NCBI GenBank assembly: GCA_007570785.1
Contig: ML664183.1
Location: forward strand, 18,151,368 to 18,215,367
Direction of reading: 5' to 3'
Source of the DNA: Antilocapra americana
Taxonomy: Eukaryota > Chordata > Mammalia > Artiodactyla > Antilocapridae
DNA: 64,000 nt
Every line of letters begins with the position of its first letter. Position 1 is the first letter of the stretch. This document shows positions 57,263-64,000 of this stretch, one piece after another. The notes below the pieces were generated by a model. That model did no database searches, was not told where the DNA came from, and saw only the letters and a program-made list of their open reading frames with translations. A program made the translations under genes and the position numbers.

Positions 57263-57314
57263 AAGGCCCTTTACTCACTACATTGCGATTGTAGTTGTAA
57301 GAAGAGGGGAAGAA

Positions 57315-57428
57315 TCTCAAAGTGTGTGCTAAGTTCTCTGGGTGCCCTGTCGCTTTCCATCCTCACAACATGCCTAAGTGTTATCATTATGCCTATTTTA
57401 TAGATGAGAAAGCTGAGGTACTGGGCTC
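57315..57428 (-). mobile_element. MIR SINE fragment
   Basis: CCATCCTCACAACATGCCTA, ATTATGCCTATTTTATAGAT and GAGAAAGCTGAGGTACTGGG are the minus-strand MIR core. Confidence 0.75.
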
Positions 57429-57529
57429 CCTTTTTACATATTTGCTTATTCCCTCCCATCTCTCTCTTTAGACAAATTTCACTTCTCCTAAATACTCATT
57501 GTAGCAATATGTCTCTTTTCCCTCCTATT

Positions 57530-58150
57530 ATAATTTTTAACAACTTTTTTATTGAGGTAAAATTGGTATATGTGTTTAAGTTGTACAAAATTATAATTGA
57601 ACATTTCTGTACACTACCAAGTGATCACCACAATAAATCTGGTTACCATCTATCACCATAGAGTTGACCCCATTCACCTAGCCCCCACCCCTTCCCCTCC
57701 GGTAACCACCAATCTCTTCTCTATATCTATGAGTTTTATTTTGTTTATTTGTTTTGTTTTTTAGATTCCACATATAAGTGAAGTCATCTTGTATTTCTCT
57801 GTTCTCTGTCTGACTTATTTGGCTTAGCATAATACCCTCAAGGCTAATCCATATTGTTGCTCAAGCAGTGCATTGATACAAAAAGCTTGCACATGTTTAA
57901 TGTATAGAATTTGATGAGTTTCGGCATATTCATGAAATAAGATAATAGAGTCAAGATAATAGACACAGCTGTCAGTATGGAGAAAGTGGTAATCAAGTTA
58001 GTAGACCTGGCTATCATTTTAAAGCAAAGTAGCTTGTGTTCTTTGTACATTTTAAGAAGACTTGCCATGGAATCTACTATCATACCAAAATTTTAAGTGT
58101 ATAGTATGGCATTGTTAACTATAAGCATGAGGTCATACAGCAGACCAGGA
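57530..58150 (-). mobile_element. L1M-type L1 3' UTR, old
   Basis: Minus-strand words TTTTTTATTGAGGTAAAATT, GTGATCACCACAATAAATCT, GGTAACCACCAATCTCTTCT, TAGATTCCACATATAAGTGA and GACTTATTTGGCTTAGCATA, then after a less clear part TTTTAAGTGTATAGTATGGC and TTAACTATAAGCATGAGGTC. Probably two pieces of old L1 3' UTR. Confidence 0.82.
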
Positions 58151-58315
58151 GAATACTGAGTCACTGAAACTGCACTGAACAACAAATTCCTGATATGTCT
58201 TAAATAAGGGACAGCTTTTTTGACTGCATCATGGATACATCTGAATCCACGTGTTCCACCTTTTAGTACAAGGTGGACACAAATCAATATTTGTTGTTTA
58301 AAGCTGATTACAGTA

Positions 58316-58771
58316 ATTTGCTGACAAAGGTCCATATAGTCAAAGCTATACTTTTTCCAATAGTCATATATGGTTGGAGCGTTGGACCATAAAGAAGGCT
58401 GAGTGCTGAAGAATTGACATTTTCGAACTGTGGTGCTGGAGAAGATTCTTGAGAGTCCCTTGAACTGTAGGGAGATCAAACCATTCGATCCTAAAGGAAA
58501 TCAACCCTGATTGTTCATTGCAAGGACTGATGCTGAAGCTGAAGCTCTAGTACTTTGGCCACCTGATGCACAGAGCTGACTCACCGGAAAAGATCCTGAT
58601 GCTGGGAAAGATTGAAGACAAAAGGAGAAGAGACAGCAGAGGATAAGACGGTTAGATAGCATCACTGACTCAGTGGATATGAGTTTGAGCAAACACTGGG
58701 AGACAGTGAAGGACAGGGAATCCTGGCATGCTGCAGTCCAGGGGATTACAAAGAGTCAGACACAAGTTAAC
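58316..58771 (+). mobile_element. BovB LINE, 3' end
   Basis: CTGACAAAGGTCCATATAGT to GTCAGACACAAGTTAA. The end is degenerate and lacks the AACTG repeat. Faces the minus-strand BovB at 58970. Confidence 0.93.
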
Positions 58772-58969
58772 CCCTGAACAATGACAGCATGGTAATTTGG
58801 GAATGGGGATAACTTTAAATTGCTTGCTTTGTATGCTTTAGTATAGAGTTATATTTCATTTCCCCCCAATGCAGACCAGGCACCTATTTCATAACTTGGC
58901 AGGGTCATCTGCAGGTTGTGTCTTTGCCCTGGCATAATCACATTAAAATTTGGCAGAAATTTTTGGATT

Positions 58970-59190
58970 CAGTTCAGTTCAGTCGCTCAGTCATGTCCAA
59001 CTTTTGCCACCCCATGGACTGTAGCATGCCAGGCCTCCCTGTCCATCACCAACTCCCAGAGCTTACTCAAACTCATGTCCATTGAATTGGTGATGACATC
59101 CAACCATCTCATCCTCTGTCATCCCCTTCTCCTCCTGCCCTCAATCTTTCCCATCATTAGGGTCCTTAACAATGAGTCAGTTCTTTGCTT
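58970..59190 (-). mobile_element. BovB LINE, 3' end
   Basis: CAGTTCAGTTCAGTCGCTCA to CAATGAGTCAGTTCTTTGC; severely truncated. Forms a tail-to-tail inverted repeat with the copy at 58316-58771 across a 198-bp spacer. Confidence 0.94.
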
Positions 59191-60473
59191 TGGATTGCTT
59201 TCCTTCTATTAGGTATTGATCCTCCCAAAAGTATTTTATCCACTGTGAACTTTTGTGGTTATAATTTGACCTACAAAAATCATACCACTTGGAAGGATGT
59301 GAGTGATTCATTTCCATTTGGATGACCAGCTAATTACATCTGCTAAGTACCCAGCCAAAGTGTACAGCATTCTTTTATATTTGTATGTTTTAAAGCTAAA
59401 ACTTTTAGTCCAGGTCATTTAGGACTCTCCTATTAGGGGTGATTGATTAGTAATTAAGTAGAGTCCAACTATATGAAAAAAAATCTTTACAGACACAGAA
59501 AAAAATGAAAATACTGCTATTTTCTTTTATGCCTAATGGTTTTTGCCCCATTAATTTCTTAGGCGCTCACTTCTTGAAAACATAGAGCATAGTACTTAAT
59601 GAGTGTCCTTCAGAAAATGTGCACATTTTATTCTGTTCAGAATTAACCTCTGGCTCTTAAATACTTGAAATAATTCTACTCAGAATGTGTGGTTCACAAA
59701 TGTAAATGTTTCTCCCAGATTTTGAGCTTTTCAGTTACCAGATGCTGCAAGTTTTTTTGACGGCTAGCTATGGGTTATAAACAGGAGTATTGTTGTAGTC
59801 ATAGTTTACTGCTACTATAAATAAGTGAAGACTCAGGCAATACATATATTGTACAACTACATATAAATGTGATGAAAGTGTAGGTTACTTTGTGTGTGTG
59901 TGTTTTCATTTTTGAGGAAAACTCAAAAGCTATGTCAGAGCAAGCCATATATGGCATACTGAATCCCACAGGTAAGAGAAGCAAAAAAAAAAAAAAAAAA
60001 GTTGGAAGCCTAGAATCTGAAGGCTATGTTTGTTATTTTATAGACTTGGAATTGCAAGTCTTCAGATGGTAATACTTTTGGTGTATTGAATAAACTTGAC
60101 TGATTTTAGCAACATTTTTACTCGAAATACACAACAACACATAGATGAATACCTATCAAATGCACTGTGTTGCTTTTTAAATACACATATAAAAATCATG
60201 CTTCTTATAAATGGAGAGTGAAAGTCAAATTAACAGAAAAATATTTCATAAAATATGTTAAATTCTCCAGAAACAGATTAACTCTATATCTATTTGAACA
60301 CAGGCCCTTCTTAAATGATTAGAGTGATGATAAAGCAAAAGAAAAACCATAACTCTCAGTAAGTTCTAGAAGTTCCTTTTTTTCCATGAAATGATGAGTT
60401 TAATTTACTCTCCTTTCAACTCTTTCCATGACAGTTTGTAAAATTTACTTTAATATTTCTTGCCAGTGTTGTG
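59191..60473. other. No gene; AT-rich unique sequence
   Basis: Contains a short GT run at 59890-59903 and an 18-base A run at 59983-60000. The A run has no recognisable retroelement in front of it. Confidence 0.5.
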
Positions 60474-60600
60474 TAGTCAGAGAAACATGGAATTTGGAAT
60501 CAAATCTAGTCTGACCACTTACTGGCTACTTAATGGTGAGCATTTATGCATTTCAAGTTCTTTATCCTTTAAATGGAAATTAAGAAGGCACTGTAATGTT
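60474..60600 (+). mobile_element. MIR SINE fragment
   Basis: GAATCAAATCTAGTCTGACC, ACTTACTGGCTACTTAATGG and TCAAGTTCTTTATCCTTTAA AATG-like core keep MIR order; diverged. Confidence 0.6.
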
Positions 60601-60676
60601 ATGCTGAAGGCGGAAGAGAAAGCAGAATGAAGCTCCCAGTGTAATATCTAGAAGATGAAGCTCAAAAATGGCAGCT

Positions 60677-60998
60677 GGCCTTCCCTGGTAGCTCAGGTAG
60701 GAGACACAGGTTTGATCCCTGATTCAGGAAGATCCCACATGCCGTGGAGCAAGTAAGTCATAGTAGGCGACAACTACTGAGCCTGTGCTTTACAGCCTGG
60801 GAACTACAACTCTTGAGCTCAGGTGTGGCAACTATGGAAACCCATGTGCCCTAGAGCCGAGGCTCTGCAACAAGAGAAGCCACCGCAGTGAGAAGCCTGC
60901 ATACTGCAACTAGAGAGTAGCTCTGTTGGCTGCAACTTGAGAAGAGCCCATGCAGCAACGAAGACCCAGCACAGCCAATAAATAAATAAATACAGTTA
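60677..60998 (+). mobile_element. CHR-type SINE, full length, with target duplication
   Basis: GGCCTTCCCTGGTAGCTCAG head, ATCCCACATGCCGTGGAGCA, GAGAAGCCACCGCAGTGAGA, CAACGAAGACCCAGCACAGC and an AATAAATAAATAAAT tail. A nine-base duplication TGGCAGCTG flanks it (60669-60677 and 61008-61016). A head deletion removed part of the A-box/B-box interval. Confidence 0.88.
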
Positions 60999-61016
60999 CA
61001 AAAAGACTGGCAGCTG

Positions 61017-62432
61017 TTACTGTTTGGATTGGAAGCAGGTAGAAGACAGAGGAGGAGAATGATCTTGAACAAATGAGAGGGATCTGGCAAGATATGAACC
61101 ATGTGTGATGATCAGCCAACCCACCAGTGAGAAGCCCCTCATGGTTAAAACCACTGGCAATCATTTTTCTAGAAAAATGTTTAGAAAGACCAACGTGTAT
61201 ATGTTCCCCTATACATGTCGTTTTGGCCAATTTAGCTTGCAAAACACTTCTGCTTTTAGGTTTCTAAAGAGAATGTACAAGCATTAATATGGGAAAGCAG
61301 AGAAACTTTAGAAATAAGTAAAGTACTTCCTTCAATTAGATTTGTATAAAGAACAGCACCATATCGCTGATGAACAAAAAAGGGGCAGGTGGCAAGTCCA
61401 GCATTTCAGAAGGTAATACACTTTTTCAGACCACTATTTTGTGGAAAGGAAGAACTAACTGTTTGACTAAATGTTCCCAGTGGCTAGAATACTAAGGAAT
61501 AGTTTTATTCCTTATAAATCATGTATGCTGATGAAATTCAAGTGAAACCATTTTATTAGATTATCACATTTCCCTTCCCTGAGCGTAATTTGTGATCAGA
61601 TAAAGAGCTCATCTGTTTTTCCCCCTTAATAGACCTCTCTTTTTACCACCAGGTGTCCAGTCTGATTTTGAGGTCAAAGAATTTTATTTAACCTCTGGGT
61701 TGGATGTTGCATATTTCATTCATCTCCAAGCCAATTATGTGCAAATTCTACCTTCTGAACCCCATCAGTGAGTCTCAGAGAAGTCAAGGTTGGTCAGAGA
61801 CGGAGAGGACTTTTATCTGCTGTATTGTACTTCGTGTTTGCTTTGAAGCATTCAAAACCATTGCTTCCACTCATTATCATCAGAGGGGTGTGGAGGCGGC
61901 TCAGACATCCCCATCAGACTGGAAAGACTTTTAGTGCTTCACCTCCCTTTAATCTTTGTAAATGCAACATGTATTTTGTCACGGGGACTTAAAATTTCAT
62001 ATCATTATGCATCAAAAGATGTGAAGTTATTTTTCTTCTCCAAAGGAATCTGTGATATCAACAGTTGCGTATTGTTTCTGGGTTGCAAATCAACTTGGAG
62101 GAAAAATTTTGTGATGTTTTTGAAACGGCAGCACAAACCAAGATCATTATGGATCAATCTGACAGTTCATCCTCATGAACTTTTAATGTTCCAACTAAGC
62201 AGCAGTTGGAAATGAAAGCAATGTAAAGATCAAACCTGTGTATTATGTGTACCACATTCAAGATCTTACTATTTAGATTTGAATAGATCATTCAAAGAAA
62301 TTCTGTGGTTGAGCGTGACTAATTTTTCTGAGAGTTTCTTCTGACTTACAGTAAGGTTCTTTGCTACTTCATAAGTATTTAAACATAATTTTCCTAGGAA
62401 AAACTATCCATTTTTTTTAAGAGCATCTAATG
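61017..62432. other. No gene; unique sequence with overlapping chance ORFs
   Basis: Frames of 60-93 codons at 61105-61287, 61704-61992 and 61934-62215 overlap each other in different frames. None has a domain I recognise. Confidence 0.45.
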
Positions 62433-62536
62433 AGCTTCCTGGTTGTGGTAAATAATCTGCCTGCAGTGTAAGAGACTGCCTGCAATGGAGGAGACATGAG
62501 TTCTATCCCTGGGTTGGGAAGATCTCCTGGAGGAAG
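62433..62536 (+). mobile_element. Bov-tA SINE, left part, split by another SINE
   Basis: GCTTCCTGGTTGTGGTAAAT head, then ATCTGCCTGCAGTGTAAGAG and a repeated ACTGCCTGCAATGGAGGAGA, and GGTTGGGAAGATCTCCTGGA. The SINE stops at GGAGGAAGG and resumes at 62697. Confidence 0.88.
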
Positions 62537-62696
62537 GTAGCAGTGTAGTGAATTGTTGATTGCTCATTCATGTTTGACTTTTTGCAACCCCATGGACTGT
62601 AGCCTACCAGGTTCCTCTGTCCATGGGATTCTCCAGGCAAGAGTACTGGTGTGGGTTGTCATTCTCTTCTCTAGAAGATCTTCCTGACCCAGGAAT
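62537..62696 (-). mobile_element. Bov-A SINE inserted in Bov-tA
   Basis: GATTGCTCATTCATGTTTGA, TTTTTGCAACCCCATGGACT, CTGTCCATGGGATTCTCCAG, GATCTTCCTGACCCAGGAAT on the minus strand. Lacks the tRNA-like head end. Confidence 0.88.
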
Positions 62697-62805
62697 TAGG
62701 AAATAGCAACAAACTAGTATTCTTGCCTGGGAAATCTCACAGACAGAGGAACCTGGCTAGCTATAGTCCTTGGGGTTGCAGAGTTGGATACAAGTTAACT
62801 AAACC
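62697..62805 (+). mobile_element. Bov-tA SINE, right part
   Basis: Continues the interrupted copy: AGGAAATAGCAACAAACTAG, TATTCTTGCCTGGGAAATCT, ACAGAGGAACCTGGCTAGCT to GATACAAGTTAACTAAA. Confidence 0.88.
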
Positions 62806-63373
62806 ACCATCATAAAATACTTTAATTTATATGCCTCAATCATAATAGTATCTGATGTTTATATTTTGTAAGAAATTATGCAAAAAAAATTTTTTGTAAT
62901 AATTGCTATTGACAAGGAGAATTGTTGAACCATATACTAAATAATGCCAGTCTAATCCCATGCTCCTATGGAGCACCAATTGACCACTCTATTCAACTTT
63001 TTCATCAGGCAGTTCAGTAAGAGGAAGTAAGCCAGTCTAAACTAAAAAACTTGATTTTGTAATTATCAATTAAGAACATAATAATAGCACCATACATATC
63101 AGTATAAAACTATGTGATGCAAGTTAGTTAATTCACTGCTTTTCCTTAGGAAATTTAAATTTACAGTTAATTGAGCTAAAGTACATGACTGCCCTGGGAT
63201 AGGTTAATTTGTATTCATAGTGATTTTAGGTATCTTATCAAGTTGATAAATAAGTCATCATTTATTTCTTTATTCTTAGTTCATTCATTTATTTATTTAG
63301 ATTGAAAATATCTTTAAAGATATGACTTAGATAAAAAGCTGAACTTCTCATTGAAACCAGATTTGTTTTACCT
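62806..63373. other. No gene; AT-rich unique sequence
   Basis: Nothing recognised. Confidence 0.5.
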
Positions 63374-63596
63374 TGTGCTTAGTCATTCAGTCGTGTCCAA
63401 CTCTTTGTGACCCCATGGACAGTAGCCCACCAGGCTCCTCTGTCCATGGGATATCCCAGGCAAGAATACTGGAGTGGGTGCCATGCTCCCCTCCGGGGGA
63501 TCTTCCCAACCCAGGGGATCTTCCCAACCCAGGGAACAAACTCAGGTCTCCCACATTGCAGGTGGATTTCACTATCTGAGCCACCAGGGAAGCCCT
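63374..63596 (-). mobile_element. Bov-tA SINE with internal 18-bp tandem duplication
   Basis: GTGCTTAGTCATTCAGTCGT at the left to GAGCCACCAGGGAAGCCCTG at the right. An 18-base unit GGGGATCTTCCCAACCCA occurs twice in tandem (63496-63513, 63514-63531). Otherwise full length and well conserved. Confidence 0.95.
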
Positions 63597-64000
63597 GAGT
63601 TACAGGAAACAATCAGAATGTAAATTGATGGCACATTATTTGGCTCAGATTAATACTATGCAAGACACTTGATTTCTGTTCCTTTTGATGGACTTAGGGA
63701 AATGTAATTCCAGATAGAATTCCCCAAATAATAACATCCATGTGGTTAGTTGAAGTTAGAGTAATTTTCTGTTTTTACAACCCACAGTTTCAAGTGATTA
63801 TTTTAAGTTCAGAACATGATAAGGTTTTTAAAAATAATGTAGTGATCTTTCACCATGTCTTAATGGTTTACATTCAATTAAATCAGCATCGAGTGCCAAG
63901 TATAAGCAAGGATAATAATGTATATAAACAGGCAGAATTTTAAAATAGAAATAATTAGTGGAATTCAGTCTGCACATATTTGTGACTGAGAAAGAAAAAC
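63597..64000. other. No gene; AT-rich unique sequence
   Basis: Nothing recognised to the end of the window. Confidence 0.5.

Noticed and set aside
59983..60000. 18-base A run that could be the tail of a processed pseudogene
   Set aside because: No coding or cDNA-like sequence and no target duplication could be seen on its left side.
61704..62215. Three overlapping ORFs of 74-93 codons in different frames
   Set aside because: They overlap one another in different frames and none shows a domain; chance in a mixed-composition stretch.

Overview
The window is ordinary nuclear DNA from a ruminant, most likely a bovid (cattle, sheep, goat, buffalo or a close relative). The reasons are direct: about 25 tRNA-Glu-headed Bov-tA/Bov-A SINE copies or pieces, two clear traces of Bov-A2-type units, seven fragments of the RTE-type LINE BovB ending in the ruminant AACTG tail, three CHR-type SINEs, and L1 3' ends of the cetartiodactyl type. 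Which bovid it is cannot be decided from the sequence alone. The background is AT-rich and poor in CpG.

I find no protein-coding gene, exon, RNA gene or CRISPR array that I can support. The open frames are short (at most about 140 codons). The longest ones are antisense or sense readings of SINEs, BovB and L1, or chance frames in unique DNA. The window therefore reads as intergenic or deep intronic DNA, and its content is a layered record of transposition.

Oldest layer (shared by placental mammals): MIR and L2 fragments throughout, MLT1/MaLR-type LTRs (6.40-6.75 and 22.42-22.83 kb), another ERVL-like LTR (6.90-7.31 kb), two hAT-type DNA transposon remnants (34.05-34.35 and 54.89-55.11 kb), one Tigger/pogo remnant (42.17-42.91 kb) and old L1 3' ends. 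Middle and young layer: L1 pieces (9.88-10.67, 28.80-30.04, 35.11-35.49, 47.86-48.30, 57.53-58.15 kb), the BovB copies, and the SINEs. Two solo LTRs of class II (betaretrovirus-like) endogenous retroviruses can be delimited to the base by TG..CA ends and six-base target duplications: 199-643 and 21214-22275.

Layout: 0-9 kb, solo LTR, one SINE, one BovB 3' end, L2 and MaLR remnants. 9-19 kb, compound microsatellite, an inverted L1 carrying a SINE, more SINEs, then a long repeat-poor tract (13.8-17.1 kb). 19-26 kb, mostly unique DNA with the 1,062-bp solo LTR, an MLT1 and a BovB tail. 26-36 kb, the most LINE-rich part, with back-to-back BovB copies, an L1 carrying a SINE, and a BovB that is both internally deleted and split by an L1. 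36-41 kb, a repeat-poor island with an AT-rich homeodomain-like palindrome. 41-51 kb, a SINE cluster, the Tigger remnant and an L1 inside a MIR. 51-64 kb, a BovB with a visible reverse transcriptase YADD box, tail-to-tail BovB copies, a CHR SINE, and a SINE nested in a SINE.

No new biological system is evident. The observations most worth a second look are structural: inverted BovB pairs, the twin-primed L1, the long solo LTR with open frames in its U3, a 53-bp insert in a SINE, a diverged direct repeat of unknown origin at 50.6/51.3 kb, and possible regulatory palindromes in repeat-poor stretches. Family names were given by recognition from memory, not by a library search.
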